A stretch of DNA of 64,000 nt from Streptomyces sp. SLBN-31 (GCF_006715395.1 NZ_VFNC01000003.1:1116001-1180000); one strand, 5' to 3'; shown: positions 37,432 through 46,070, numbered from the stretch's first letter. Notes: generated by a model from the sequence alone, not told the origin. Program-made: numbers and translations.

Positions 37432-38205
37432 ATGTCCCCGCGTGTCACGTCCCGTTCTTCCCGTACGTCCGCCCTGCGCACCCGTGCGGCCGTCCTGGCC
37501 GCCGGCTTCGGTATGTCGGCCGTGCTGGGTGCCGGGGTCGCGGTCGCCGCCGACACCACCTCGGCGACCAACTCCGCCTCCGCCTCCGTCTCCGGCGTGG
37601 CGAGCGCCGTCGAGGCGCAGGCGGCGGCCCAGGCCAAGGCCGCCAAGGCCGCCGCGGCCGCGAAGGCCAAGGCCGCGGCAGCGAAGAAGGCGGCCGCCAA
37701 GAAGGCCGAGGCCGCGAAGAAGGCGGCCGCCAGGAAGGCCGCCGCGAAGAAGAAGGCGGCTGCCAAGGCCGCCGCGAAGAGGGCCGCCTCCTGGGTCCAC
37801 CCGGTCCGGAAGTACACGCTCTCCGCCAAGTTCGCCCAGGCCGGCGGCATGTGGCAGTCCACCCACAGTGGCCAGGACTTCGCCGTGGCCAGCGGCACCG
37901 AGGTCGTCGCCGCGCACGGCGGCACCGTGGTCAAGGCCGGCTCGAACGGCGCCGGTGACGGCCCGGCGTACGGCAACGCCATCGTCATCCGGCACGGCAA
38001 CGGCACGTACTCGCAGTACGCCCACCTCTCGCGGATCGACGTCAGGGTCGGCCAGGTCGTCCGGACGGGCCAGCACATCGCCCTGTCCGGCAACACCGGC
38101 AACTCCAGCGGACCGCACCTGCACTTCGAGATCCGCAGGACCGCCAACTACGGGTCGGCGATCGACCCGGTGGCCTTCCTGCGCTCCAAGGGCCTGGGCG
38201 TCTGA
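37432..38205 (+). CDS. Secreted M23 family endopeptidase with Ala/Lys-rich region
   Basis: A 257-residue cell-wall hydrolase. A signal peptide (about 1-42) precedes a long Ala/Lys-rich segment (about 70-121) made of AKAAA and KKAAA repeats, likely a helical or cationic wall-binding spacer. The LytM/M23 domain follows, with THSGQDFAVASGTEV (zinc His and Asp) and GPHLHFEIR (HxH). M23 enzymes cleave peptidoglycan cross-bridges. ATG 37432 is preceded by GAGG. The gene stands alone, with a TetR gene convergent to it. Confidence 0.9.
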   Translation: MSPRVTSRSSRTSALRTRAAVLAAGFGMSAVLGAGVAVAADTTSATNSASASVSGVASAVEAQAAAQAKAAKAAAAAKAKAAAAKKAAAKKAEAAKKAAARKAAAKKKAAAKAAAKRAASWVHPVRKYTLSAKFAQAGGMWQSTHSGQDFAVASGTEVVAAHGGTVVKAGSNGAGDGPAYGNAIVIRHGNGTYSQYAHLSRIDVRVGQVVRTGQHIALSGNTGNSSGPHLHFEIRRTANYGSAIDPVAFLRSKGLGV

Positions 38206-38209
38206 GCCG

Positions 38210-38809
38210 TCAGTCCTCGGCGTGCGTGCCCTGGTGGGCCTGAACCACCAGGGCCGTCGCCACCTCCAGGACCGCCTCGCGCTTCTCCTCGTCGGTGCCC
38301 GGCAGGTCGTTGAGGGCGAACATCCCGGCGTGCATCGCGAACACCGCGCTGATGCAGCGGACCTGGTCGACGAGCGCGGCGTCCGGGTCGATGAGGATGT
38401 CGCGCATGCCCATCATGCGGTTGCGGAACATCTCGCCGATGCGCAGTTCCTTCACCGTCGCCTGGTTCTCCTGCATGAAGCGGAAGAGCGGCAGGGCCTG
38501 GGACAGGGCCTCGTTGTAGCGGCGGATGATCTCCTGCTTGGTCTCCAGCGTGTGCGGCTGGAGCTTTCCCCACTCGATCAGCTCCTCGATCGGCTCGGAC
38601 AGGTCCTCGAAGATGCTGACGAGGATCTCTTCCTTCGTCTTGAAGTGGTAGTAGAGCGCCGCCTTGGTGACGTCCAGGCTCTCGGCGATCTCGCGCAGCG
38701 AGGTCTTCTCGTAGCCCTGTTCCGCGAAGAGTTCGAGCGCCACGTCCTGGATGCGCTGGCGAGTGTTGCCGCGGCGCTGCCGCTTGGTGCCGTCCATCGT
38801 GCCGCCCAT
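38210..38809 (-). CDS. TetR family regulator of the adjacent MFS exporter
   Basis: A 199-residue TetR repressor. The N-terminal helix-turn-helix is NTRQRIQDVALELFAEQGYEKTSLREIAESLDVTKAALYYHFKTKEEIL, and the C-terminal part forms the ligand pocket. ATG 38809 is chosen because AGGAG sits 8 nt upstream; a GTG at 38824 is an alternative. The gene is divergent from the MFS exporter, and the 167 bp between contain three copies of an imperfect palindrome. It therefore most likely represses the exporter and itself until a toxic compound binds. Confidence 0.92.
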   Translation of the reverse strand: MGGTMDGTKRQRRGNTRQRIQDVALELFAEQGYEKTSLREIAESLDVTKAALYYHFKTKEEILVSIFEDLSEPIEELIEWGKLQPHTLETKQEIIRRYNEALSQALPLFRFMQENQATVKELRIGEMFRNRMMGMRDILIDPDAALVDQVRCISAVFAMHAGMFALNDLPGTDEEKREAVLEVATALVVQAHQGTHAED

Positions 38810-38839
38810 TGTCGCGCTCCTCACGCCCCCTGCGAACTT

Positions 38840-38857
38840 ACTTGTCGCCCGACTAGA
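38840..38857 (+). promoter_or_regulatory. TetR operator copy 1
   Basis: ACTTGTCGCCCGACTAGA is the first of three related 18-bp imperfect palindromes between tetR and the MFS gene, preceded by CTT as in copy 2. Confidence 0.65.
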
Positions 38858-38863
38858 AAACTT

Positions 38864-38881
38864 ACTTGACGCCCGGCTAGT
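38864..38881 (+). promoter_or_regulatory. TetR operator copy 2
   Basis: ACTTGACGCCCGGCTAGT repeats copy 1 24 bp downstream. It contains TTGACG, the -35 element of the predicted MFS promoter. Confidence 0.7.
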
Positions 38882-38895
38882 TACGGGTCTACTTT
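38866..38895 (+). promoter_or_regulatory. Promoter of the MFS exporter
   Basis: TTGACG (38866-38871) and TACTTT (38890-38895) are separated by 18 bp. The -35 hexamer lies inside operator copy 2, so TetR binding would exclude RNA polymerase. Confidence 0.6.
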
Positions 38896-38909
38896 CCTCA
38901 GTGTAGTCA

Positions 38910-38927
38910 ACTAGCCGGGCGGCAAGT
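38910..38927 (-). promoter_or_regulatory. TetR operator copy 3 (inverted)
   Basis: ACTAGCCGGGCGGCAAGT is the best palindrome of the three (ACTAGCCG-GG-CGGCAAGT) and is oriented opposite to copies 1 and 2. It lies just downstream of the expected MFS transcription start. Confidence 0.7.
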
Positions 38928-38976
38928 AAGTGCCCGCCCGGGAGGAAGTGTGCAGGACTGTAGGGGAGTGGGATCG

Positions 38977-40554
38977 ATGGCGGACACAGAGACGGTAGAG
39001 ACCAAGCCGGACAAACAGCCGAAGAGTGTGCGCGTCGTCCTGCTCGCGCTCATGATCACCATGATGCTCGCGATGCTGGACAACATGATCGTGGGCACCG
39101 CGATGCCGACGATCGTGGGCGAGCTCGGCGGCCTCGAGCACCTGTCGTGGGTGGTGACGGCGTACACGCTGGCCACCGCGGCGGCCACCCCGGTCTGGGG
39201 CAAGCTCGGTGACATGTTCGGCCGCAAGACGACGTTCATGACCTCGATCGTGATCTTCCTGATCGGCTCGGCGCTCAGCGGCATGGCCCAGGACATGGGC
39301 CAGCTGATCGGCTTCCGGGCCGTGCAGGGCCTCGGCGCCGGTGGTCTGATGGTCGGCGTCATGGCGATCATCGGTGACCTGATCCCGCCCCGGGAGCGGG
39401 GCAAGTACCAGGGCATGATGGCCGGCGTCATGGCCATCGCGATGATCGGCGGACCGCTGGTCGGCGGCACCATCACCGACAACTGGGGCTGGCGCTGGGC
39501 GTTCTACATCAACCTGCCGCTCGGCGTGGTCTCCCTCGGCCTGATCAGCGCGGTGCTGCACCTGCCCAAGAAGCGGGCCAAGGCCGGCATCGACTACCTC
39601 GGCGTGATCCTGCTGACCGTCGGCATCACCTCGATCGTCCTGGTCACCACCTGGGGCGGCTCGCAGTACGCCTGGACCTCCGCGCGGATCATGGAGCTGA
39701 TCGGCATCGGCGTGGCCGCGCTGATCGGGTTCGTGTTCTGGCAGACCAAGGCCGCCGAGCCGGTCGTGCCGCTGCACATCTTCCGCAGCCGCAACTTCAC
39801 CCTGATGTCGATCATCGGCTTCATCACGGGCTTCGTGATGTTCGGCGCCACGCTCTACCTGCCGCTGTACCAGCAGTCCGTGCAGGGCGCCTCCGCCACG
39901 AACTCCGGTCTGCTGCTGCTGCCGATGCTGGGCGCCATGCTCGTGACCTCGATGGTCGCCGGCCGGGTGACCACGAACACCGGACGCTACAAGCTGTTTC
40001 CGGTCGTCGGCAGCGTCCTGATGATCGTCGGGCTGTACCTGCTGTCCACCATGGACACCGGCACCACGCGGTTCACCTCCGGCGTCTTCATGGCGGTCGT
40101 CGGCCTGGGCATGGGCTGCCTGATGCAGATCACCATGCTGGTCGCGCAGAACAGCGTCGAGATGAAGGACATGGGCGTCGCGTCCTCCTCGACCACCCTG
40201 TTCCGTACGCTCGGCTCCTCCTTCGGCGTCGCGATCATGGGTGCCCTGTTCAACAACCGCGTCCAGCACGTGATGGCCGAGCGGGCCGGAGCACTGGGCT
40301 CGAAGATCACCGAGAAGTCGGCGTCGCTGGACGCCAAGAGCCTGGCCAAGCTGCCGGCGGCGGCGCGCGAGGCATACCAGCACGCGGTGTCCGCGGGTGT
40401 CCACTCGGCGTTCCTGCTCGGCTCGGTGGTGGCCGTGGTCGCCCTGATCGCGGCGGTGTTCGTCAAGGAGGTCGCGCTGCGCGGCACCGGACCGAAGAGC
40501 GAGGGCTCGACCGAGGACGCGGCGGTGCAGCCGCCGGTCGTCGAGGCCGTCTGA
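38977..40554 (+). CDS. MFS drug exporter (DHA2, 14-TMS, EmrB/QacA type)
   Basis: A 525-residue proton-coupled exporter with 14 predicted helices. The DHA motif A-type loop is GKLGDMFGRKTTF, and the motif C-type segment AIAMIGGPLVGGTI marks antiporters; LDNMIVGTAMPTI is the TM1 signature. A charged C-terminal tail of about 60 residues follows the last helix. ATG 38977 has AGGGGAG upstream. Expression is probably controlled by the divergent TetR through three operators. A strong terminator follows. The exported compound is unknown. Confidence 0.93.
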   Translation: MADTETVETKPDKQPKSVRVVLLALMITMMLAMLDNMIVGTAMPTIVGELGGLEHLSWVVTAYTLATAAATPVWGKLGDMFGRKTTFMTSIVIFLIGSALSGMAQDMGQLIGFRAVQGLGAGGLMVGVMAIIGDLIPPRERGKYQGMMAGVMAIAMIGGPLVGGTITDNWGWRWAFYINLPLGVVSLGLISAVLHLPKKRAKAGIDYLGVILLTVGITSIVLVTTWGGSQYAWTSARIMELIGIGVAALIGFVFWQTKAAEPVVPLHIFRSRNFTLMSIIGFITGFVMFGATLYLPLYQQSVQGASATNSGLLLLPMLGAMLVTSMVAGRVTTNTGRYKLFPVVGSVLMIVGLYLLSTMDTGTTRFTSGVFMAVVGLGMGCLMQITMLVAQNSVEMKDMGVASSSTTLFRTLGSSFGVAIMGALFNNRVQHVMAERAGALGSKITEKSASLDAKSLAKLPAAAREAYQHAVSAGVHSAFLLGSVVAVVALIAAVFVKEVALRGTGPKSEGSTEDAAVQPPVVEAV

Positions 40555-40568
40555 TCCCGCAGTGACCC

Positions 40569-40604
40569 GAAGGCCCCCGGCAGGTGTCCGCCCCGGGGGC
40601 CTTC
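40569..40604 (+). terminator. Terminator after the MFS exporter gene
   Basis: A perfect 12-bp stem (GAAGGCCCCCGG with CCGGGGGCCTTC) around a 12-nt loop lies 15 bases past the MFS stop. Confidence 0.75.
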
Positions 40605-40704
40605 GTCATGTCCAGGACCCGAGGGCCGGGCACGGGCCGCCGTCGGTCGCCGCGTCCCCCGCACGCCACGGGTCGTTGTCAGTGCCGCGTGCCACCATCA
40701 CGGT

Positions 40705-41124
40705 ATGGACAAGATGCGGCAGCTGAGGCTGGCGAAGGACGCCATGGACCGGGACTGGGCCGATCCCGGGCTGGACCTCGACGCCGTCGCCGCGCATGCC
40801 GGGTACTCCCGCTTCCACTTCCTGCGGGCCTTCAAGGAGGCCTACGGCGAGACGCCCCGGCAGTACCTGACGCACCGCCGGATCGAGCGCGCCGAGGAGA
40901 TGCTGCGCAGCGCGGACCTGAGCGTCACCGAGATCTGCCACCTCGTCGGCTTCAGCAGCCTCGGGACGTTCTCGGCCCGCTTCAAGACCCGCACCGGCCT
41001 GACACCGAGCGAGTACCGCACCGAGCACGTCGGCAGGGGAGCCGCGCTCATACCCGGCTGCTACGCGATGCTGTGGGCCGGCGGGTTCCCGCGCAGGCAG
41101 AGCAACTCCGAAGAAGCGCCCTGA
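40705..41124 (+). CDS. AraC family transcriptional regulator (short)
   Basis: A 139-residue AraC/XylS regulator consisting almost only of the two helix-turn-helix motifs. The first is LDLDAVAAHAGYSRFHFLRAFKEAYGETP, the second SVTEICHLVGFSSLGTFSARFKTRTGLTPSEYR. There is no N-terminal sensor domain; a 35-residue C-terminal tail follows. It precedes a VOC protein gene on the same strand by 59 bp and probably regulates it together with the methyltransferase gene, as short AraC regulators are often paired with glyoxalase-like proteins. Confidence 0.88.
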   Translation: MDKMRQLRLAKDAMDRDWADPGLDLDAVAAHAGYSRFHFLRAFKEAYGETPRQYLTHRRIERAEEMLRSADLSVTEICHLVGFSSLGTFSARFKTRTGLTPSEYRTEHVGRGAALIPGCYAMLWAGGFPRRQSNSEEAP

Positions 41125-41183
41125 ACCCCGCCCTGCCTACGGTGGCGGACAGGACGACGGCACCGAACAGGGAGAGCACAGTC

Positions 41184-41618
41184 ATGATCCTCGGTCTCGG
41201 CATCAGCACCGTGTGGACCTTCGACCAGCAGCGCACCAAGGCCTTCTTCACCGAGAAACTGGACTTCGAGGTCCGCAACGAGGTCTCCATGGGAGAGATG
41301 AAGTGGGTCACGGTCGCGGCGAAGGACCAGCCCGACCTGGAACTCACCCTGATGAGCCTCGACGGGCCCGGACTCGATCCCGAGTCCGCCGCGGCGCTGA
41401 AGAAACTCGTCAGCAAGGGGGTGCTGGGGGCCGGCGCGTTCCGTACCGACGACTGCCGCGGCGACTACGAGACCTTCAGGGCGCGCGGGGTGGAGTTCCT
41501 GCAGGCCCCGCAGGAACGGCCGTACGGCATCGAGGCGATCTTCCGTGACGACAACGGCAACTGGTACTCGCTGACCGAGCGCAGCGAGGAGCTGGACTTC
41601 TCCAAGGACTTCGGGTGA
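41184..41618 (+). CDS. VOC (glyoxalase/bleomycin-resistance) family protein
   Basis: A 144-residue vicinal-oxygen-chelate protein: TVWTFDQQRTKAFFTEKLDFEV at the N-terminus, PDLELTLMSLDGPG in the centre, and AIFRDDNGNWYSLTE at the C-terminus (metal-site Glu position of the second betaalphabetabetabeta unit). VOC proteins act as dioxygenases, glyoxalases or drug-sequestering dimers; no substrate can be assigned. ATG 41184 follows GGGAGAG. Its stop overlaps the next gene as GTGA. Confidence 0.88.
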   Translation: MILGLGISTVWTFDQQRTKAFFTEKLDFEVRNEVSMGEMKWVTVAAKDQPDLELTLMSLDGPGLDPESAAALKKLVSKGVLGAGAFRTDDCRGDYETFRARGVEFLQAPQERPYGIEAIFRDDNGNWYSLTERSEELDFSKDFG

Positions 41619-42472
41619 GCGTCGGGGAGAAGATCGCACCGGAGCACACCGCCGTGCGGGTCGCCCTGTGGCGGGCCCTGCACCTGCGGGCCGACGCGCC
41701 GCCGCACGTCATCGAGGACGAGGTCGGGCTGCGGATCGCGGACCCGGGGGAGGGATGGCGGGAGCGGCCCGACATGGACGTCGACGCCACGCGCCGAACC
41801 CGGGCGTCCATCGTCGCCCGCGCCCGGTTCGTCGAGGACCTGGTGGGGGAGCTGGCAGAGCACGGGGTGGGGCAGTACGTGGTCCTCGGCGCCGGGCTGG
41901 ACACGTTCGCCCAGCGGCGGGCGGCGGACGCCGAGCGGCTGGGCCTGCGGGTCTTCGAGGTCGACCGGCCGGGCCCGCAGGCCTGGAAGCGGCGACGGCT
42001 GGCCGGCCTCGGCCTGGAGATACCGGAATGGCTGCGGTTCGTGCCCGTCGACTTCGAGGGCGACTGGTGGGGGCGGCTGAGCGAGGCGGGACTCGATCCC
42101 GCACGGCCCGCGGTCGTGGCCTCCGCGGGGGTCACGATGTACCTCAGCCAGGACGCGGTCACGGCCACCTTCCGGCTGGTCGCCGGGCTGGCCCCGGGCT
42201 CGACGTTCGTCACGACCTTCCTGCGGCCCGTCGAGGACGTGGAGCCGGAGCAGCAGGCGCAGCTGCGGGTGGCGATGGAGGGCGCCCGCGCGGCGGGCAC
42301 CCCCTTCCTCAGCTTCTACCGGCCCGCACGGATACTCGCCCTGGCCCGCGAGGCGGGCTTCCACCAGGCCCGCCATGTGTCGGCGGCGGACCTGGAGAAG
42401 CGGTACTTCACCGAGCGCACGGACGGCCTGCGGCCCTCACGCGGGGAAGAGCTGCTCGTCGCCACGGTCTGA
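41615..42472 (+). CDS. Class I SAM-dependent methyltransferase (LCM family)
   Basis: A 285-residue leucine-carboxyl-methyltransferase-like protein. Family blocks are RTRASIVARARFVEDLV, YVVLGAGLDTFAQR (SAM site), RVFEVDRPGPQAWKRRRL and SAGVTMYLSQDAV. Such proteins are frequent in actinobacteria and modify unknown small molecules or carboxyl groups. GTG 41615 overlaps the VOC stop, so it is co-translated with the VOC gene in the AraC-VOC-methyltransferase cluster. It is convergent with cseC with only 17 bp between stops. Confidence 0.87.
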   Translation: MSVGEKIAPEHTAVRVALWRALHLRADAPPHVIEDEVGLRIADPGEGWRERPDMDVDATRRTRASIVARARFVEDLVGELAEHGVGQYVVLGAGLDTFAQRRAADAERLGLRVFEVDRPGPQAWKRRRLAGLGLEIPEWLRFVPVDFEGDWWGRLSEAGLDPARPAVVASAGVTMYLSQDAVTATFRLVAGLAPGSTFVTTFLRPVEDVEPEQQAQLRVAMEGARAAGTPFLSFYRPARILALAREAGFHQARHVSAADLEKRYFTERTDGLRPSRGEELLVATV

Positions 42473-42489
42473 CGGCGGTACGGCAGCGG

Positions 42490-43827
42490 CTACGGCAGCA
42501 TCGGGTAGCTGCCCGTGTTGGTCGGCGCGTGTTCCGGGAGCCACAGGACCGCCACCGCGCCCTCCGCCGGCACATGGTCCGGGGATCCGGCCGGGCGGAC
42601 GTTGCGGAAGGTCAGCCGGGCGCCCAGCACCCGCGCCTGGCCGGCCGCGATCGTCAGGCCGAGACCGTGCCCGTGGCCCGACCGGTCGCTGCTGCCGGTG
42701 CGGAAGCGGCTCGGGCCGTCGGCCAGCAGGTCGGCGGGGAAGCCGGGCCCGTGGTCGCGGACGCGGATCACCCGGCCCTCGACGGTGACCTGGATCGGCG
42801 GCTTGCCGTGCCGGGCGGCGTTGGCGAGCAGGTTGAACAGGACGCGCTCCAGGCGGCGCGGGTCGGTCGTGACCATCGACTCGTGCACCACCCGCACCTC
42901 GATGTCCGGGTCCTTCGCCGCCACCCGCCGGGTGACGAACTCGCCCAGCAGGAGGTCCTGCAGCTCGGCCCGCTCGGAGGCCCCGTCCAGCCGGGCCACC
43001 TCCAGGACGTCCTCGACGAGGGTGCGCATCGCCTTGGCGCGGTCCAGGACCAGCTCGGTGGGGCGGCCGGGCGGCAGCAGCTCGGCCGCCGTCAGCAGAC
43101 CCGTCACCGGCGTGCGCAGTTCGTGCGCGATGTCCGCCGTGACCCGGCGCTCCGCCTCCAGGCGCTGCTGCAGCGCGTCCGCCATGGCGTCCACGGCGCT
43201 GGCCAGGTCGTCGGTCTCGTCCCGGACCACACCGCCGATCGCGGCCCGCACGCGCACGTCCGTCTCGCCCTTGGCGACCTGGTTCGCGGCGGCCGCCGCC
43301 TTGCGCAGCCGGCGCGAGAACTGGCCGCCGATGAGCACGCCGAGCGCGCTGCCGCCGAGGACGACCGCGATGGACCCGATGACCAGCGCCTGGTCGAGGT
43401 CCTTGAGGATGTCCGTGCTGCGGTCGGTGAACCCCGTGTGCAGGGACAGCACATGGCCGTCCTTGACGGGGACGGCGGCCCAGATGTCCGGCACGCCGCT
43501 GTGCCGCTCGGTGACGTACGTGGCCCGCCGGCCCTCGTCGACCTTCTCCCGCAGCGCCCTCGGCAGATCGGGGTCGTCCCGCTGGAGGTTCGGGAAGTTC
43601 AGCCGGCCGGACAGTTCGTAGTTGCGCTGGGCGATCTGCAGCCGCTCGTCGGCGAGGTCGCGCGCGTTGTCCAGCATCGACACCCGGGCCGCGTTGTGCA
43701 CGACCAGGCTGAGCGTGATCGCGATCAGCGCACCGACCAGCGCGATGGCGGCGCTGAGCTTCCAGCGCAGGCCGGTACGGATACCGCCCGCCTCACGTGT
43801 CCCCGGGCTCCGGAAGGTCCCCCGCAT
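42490..43827 (-). CDS. cseC: Sensor histidine kinase CseC
   Basis: CseC senses cell-envelope damage and phosphorylates CseB, which activates sigE. The 445-residue protein has TM1 at about 23-46, an extracytoplasmic sensor domain (about 50-145), TM2 at about 148-168 and a HAMP domain. The HisKA region is RRVTADIAHELRTPVTGLL with the phosphoacceptor His, and the HATPase_c has NLLANAARHG (N box) and GLGLTI (G box). Start at ATG 43827. It is the last gene of the minus-strand sigE-cseA-cseB-cseC operon. Confidence 0.95.
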   Translation of the reverse strand: MRGTFRSPGTREAGGIRTGLRWKLSAAIALVGALIAITLSLVVHNAARVSMLDNARDLADERLQIAQRNYELSGRLNFPNLQRDDPDLPRALREKVDEGRRATYVTERHSGVPDIWAAVPVKDGHVLSLHTGFTDRSTDILKDLDQALVIGSIAVVLGGSALGVLIGGQFSRRLRKAAAAANQVAKGETDVRVRAAIGGVVRDETDDLASAVDAMADALQQRLEAERRVTADIAHELRTPVTGLLTAAELLPPGRPTELVLDRAKAMRTLVEDVLEVARLDGASERAELQDLLLGEFVTRRVAAKDPDIEVRVVHESMVTTDPRRLERVLFNLLANAARHGKPPIQVTVEGRVIRVRDHGPGFPADLLADGPSRFRTGSSDRSGHGHGLGLTIAAGQARVLGARLTFRNVRPAGSPDHVPAEGAVAVLWLPEHAPTNTGSYPMLP

Positions 43828-43845
43828 GTCCGTCGCCGTCCCCGT

Positions 43846-44550
43846 TCAGGCCTTCAACTTGTAGCCGAAGCCGCGGACCGTCTCGATCCGGTCCTGGCCG
43901 ATCTTCGTACGCAGCCGCTGTACATGGACGTCGACCACGCGCGTGTCCCCGCCCCAGCCGTAGTCCCATACGCGCTCCAGCAGCTTGTCGCGGGAGAGGA
44001 CCGTGCCCGGCGCCGAGGAGAACTCCAGGAGCAGCCGCATCTCGGTCGGGGTGAGCGCCACCGGCTGCCCGGCCCGGCGCACCTCCATGCCCTCGGTGTC
44101 GATCTCCAGTTCGCCGAAGGTCAGCACCCCGCCGGACATCCCGTCGGCGCCCTCGTCGGGCTTCTCGCCGCCGCCGGCGTGACCGAAGCGCCGCAACACC
44201 GCGCGGATCCGGGCGACCAGCACGGCGCCGTCGAACGGCTTGGTCACGTAGTCGTCGGCGCCCGCCTCCAGGCCGAGGACCACGTCGATCGAGTCGGCGC
44301 GCGCCGACAGCATGATCACCGGCACGGTCGACTCGTCGCGGATACGACGGCACAGGCTGACCCCGTCGAGTCCGGGCACCATGACGTCGAGCAGCGCGAT
44401 GTCCGGGCGGTTCGCCCGGAACGCCTCCAGCCCCGACAGGCCGTCGGGCATCGCGGTGACCGCGAAGCCGTCCCGCTCCAGGGCGAGCTGGGTGGCCTCG
44501 CGGATGACGTCGTCGTCCTCGACGAACAGGACGTGGGTCTGGTCTGCCAT
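43846..44550 (-). CDS. cseB: Response regulator CseB
   Basis: CseB is an OmpR-family response regulator that activates the sigE promoter. The 234-residue protein has a receiver domain (VLFVEDDDVIREATQLAL, phosphoacceptor Asp in IALLDVMVPGLDG, Lys in DDYVTKPFD) and a winged-helix effector domain (LTPTEMRLLLEFSSAPG, VVDVHVQRLRTKIG). ATG 44550 (MADQTHVLF) is chosen; longer upstream frames lack similarity. It lies 18 bp before cseC and 110 bp after cseA. Confidence 0.96.
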   Translation of the reverse strand: MADQTHVLFVEDDDVIREATQLALERDGFAVTAMPDGLSGLEAFRANRPDIALLDVMVPGLDGVSLCRRIRDESTVPVIMLSARADSIDVVLGLEAGADDYVTKPFDGAVLVARIRAVLRRFGHAGGGEKPDEGADGMSGGVLTFGELEIDTEGMEVRRAGQPVALTPTEMRLLLEFSSAPGTVLSRDKLLERVWDYGWGGDTRVVDVHVQRLRTKIGQDRIETVRGFGYKLKA

Positions 44551-44660
44551 CCCGGTGCTCTCAGTTCTTGTCTCGGTCGTGGTGGAGGTGTACGGCCTGC
44601 TGCAGATGAATCGTTCCGCGGGGGCCGATCGGTTCACTCGTCCTCGCGGCGAGGCCGACC

Positions 44661-45317
44661 CTACGACGAGGGCGACGCGCCGCCTCCGACCGCGTTGCTG
44701 TAGTCGTTGCGCGTGTGGAACCGCTCGGTGAAGCGGCCCGATGACCAGCTGTACGTCGTCACGATCTCGCCGGACGGGCTCGACACCGGGTCACCCTTCT
44801 CGTACACCTGCTTGGTCACCACCAGGTCGCCGCGGTCGATCTCCGCGTAGACCGGGGGTTCCTCGGCCTGGAACACATTCTCGTACCGGCCGCCCTGCCG
44901 GCGATACACGTACGAGCCCACGCCCACCGCGTCCCCGCAGGTCAGCACATTGACGACGACGTCGTCGGCCGCTCCTCCGGTGAGATCCCCGTACGACACG
45001 TCGACCGGGTACTCGTCGGCCACGCACGGCTTCAGCTCGCGCTTGACCTCCGCCGAGACCGTGGGGTCGTCCTTGACGAGCTTGACCGCGTCCACCCGCT
45101 TGGCGGCCTTCGACGGGGCAGGGCTGCTGGACGAGGGCGTGGCGGCGGCGCCCGCGACCGAGTCCGCGTGCGCCGGACCCTCGTCACGGGCGCCGGTGCC
45201 GCCCGTTGCGCAGGCGGACGCCAAAAGCCCGACGGCGGCGAGCACGGCCACCGCCGTGCACGCCGCCCGAAGGTTCCCCCGGCCCGGTTCGGGCCCGGCG
45301 GGGGTCAGACCGCGCAA
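44661..45317 (-). CDS. cseA: Lipoprotein CseA
   Basis: CseA is the extracytoplasmic lipoprotein that dampens expression from the sigE promoter in S. coelicolor. The 218-residue protein has a signal peptide with lipobox LLASAC and lipid-modified Cys36, then a Ser/Pro/Ala-rich linker and a beta-rich domain (DVSYGDLTGGAADDVVVNVLTCGDAVGVGSYVYRR). The start overlaps the 3' end of sigE by 13 bp, so the two are probably co-translated. The role is known from S. coelicolor; here it rests on context and the lipobox. Confidence 0.92.
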   Translation of the reverse strand: MRGLTPAGPEPGRGNLRAACTAVAVLAAVGLLASACATGGTGARDEGPAHADSVAGAAATPSSSSPAPSKAAKRVDAVKLVKDDPTVSAEVKRELKPCVADEYPVDVSYGDLTGGAADDVVVNVLTCGDAVGVGSYVYRRQGGRYENVFQAEEPPVYAEIDRGDLVVTKQVYEKGDPVSSPSGEIVTTYSWSSGRFTERFHTRNDYSNAVGGGASPSS

Positions 45318-45844
45318 CGCTCCCGCTCCTCATGCTCCAGCGCGCGTGCGTCCAGGTCGCGGCTCTCCAGCTCCTCGCGGAGCCGGGCGAGCGCCCGGTG
45401 CAGCGTGCTCTTGACCGTGCCGGCCGACATGCCGAGGGCGGCGGCCGTCTCCTCCGTGGACATCTGCTCCCAGTGTCGCAGCACCACGACGCTGCGCTGC
45501 TTCGGTGCCAGAACTTTCATGATGTCCATCAGGAGCGCGCGGTCGGCGTGCTGCTCGGTGGAGTCGTCGACGCTCGCGTCCGGCAGCTGCTCGGTCGGGA
45601 CCTCCTCCAGCTTGCGCGCCCGCCACCACTCGGTCCGCGTGTTGATCATCACGCGGCGCAGATAGGCGTCCGCGAGGCGCTTGTCCGCGATGCCGTCCCA
45701 GCGGCCGTACGTCCGCACCAGCGCCGTCTGGAGGAGGTCCTGGGCGTCCGTCGGGTCCGGGACCAGCCGGCGCGCGCTGCGCAGCAGCGCGTCCTGCCGG
45801 GTGCGGACATACTCCTCGAACTCGAGCACCTCGCCCTGCGCCAT
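45305..45844 (-). CDS. sigE: ECF sigma factor SigE
   Basis: SigE directs transcription of cell-envelope maintenance genes. The 179-residue protein has the sigma-2 region RLVPDPTDAQDLLQTALVRTYGRWD and the sigma-4 region LAPKQRSVVVLRHWEQMSTEETAAALGMSAGTVKSTLHRALARLREEL. There is no anti-sigma gene; activity is set by CseB-driven transcription. ATG 45844 follows CAGGAGGCGGTTCGAC, a strong ribosome site. The operon order sigE-cseA-cseB-cseC matches S. coelicolor. About 226 bp separates it from mutY, containing its promoter. Confidence 0.96.
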   Translation of the reverse strand: MAQGEVLEFEEYVRTRQDALLRSARRLVPDPTDAQDLLQTALVRTYGRWDGIADKRLADAYLRRVMINTRTEWWRARKLEEVPTEQLPDASVDDSTEQHADRALLMDIMKVLAPKQRSVVVLRHWEQMSTEETAAALGMSAGTVKSTLHRALARLREELESRDLDARALEHEERERCAV

Positions 45845-46070
45845 GTCGAACCGCCTCCTGATCCCCGTTTCCGTCGGCCCCTCGCCGTCGGTCCGTTCCG
45901 TGGGAATGAAGCTACGGAGGCGTTGTCACGGCGCTGTGCGCGGCAGCCCTCGGCTGGCAATCGGCTGTACGTCGGTTGTGTAACGGACGTAGGAACGGGG
46001 TAAAGCAGCACACCAGTTGGCGGCTGTTTGGGGTGATTCGGCTCTGTGGTGGCTGTGATGTTTCGGCGCT

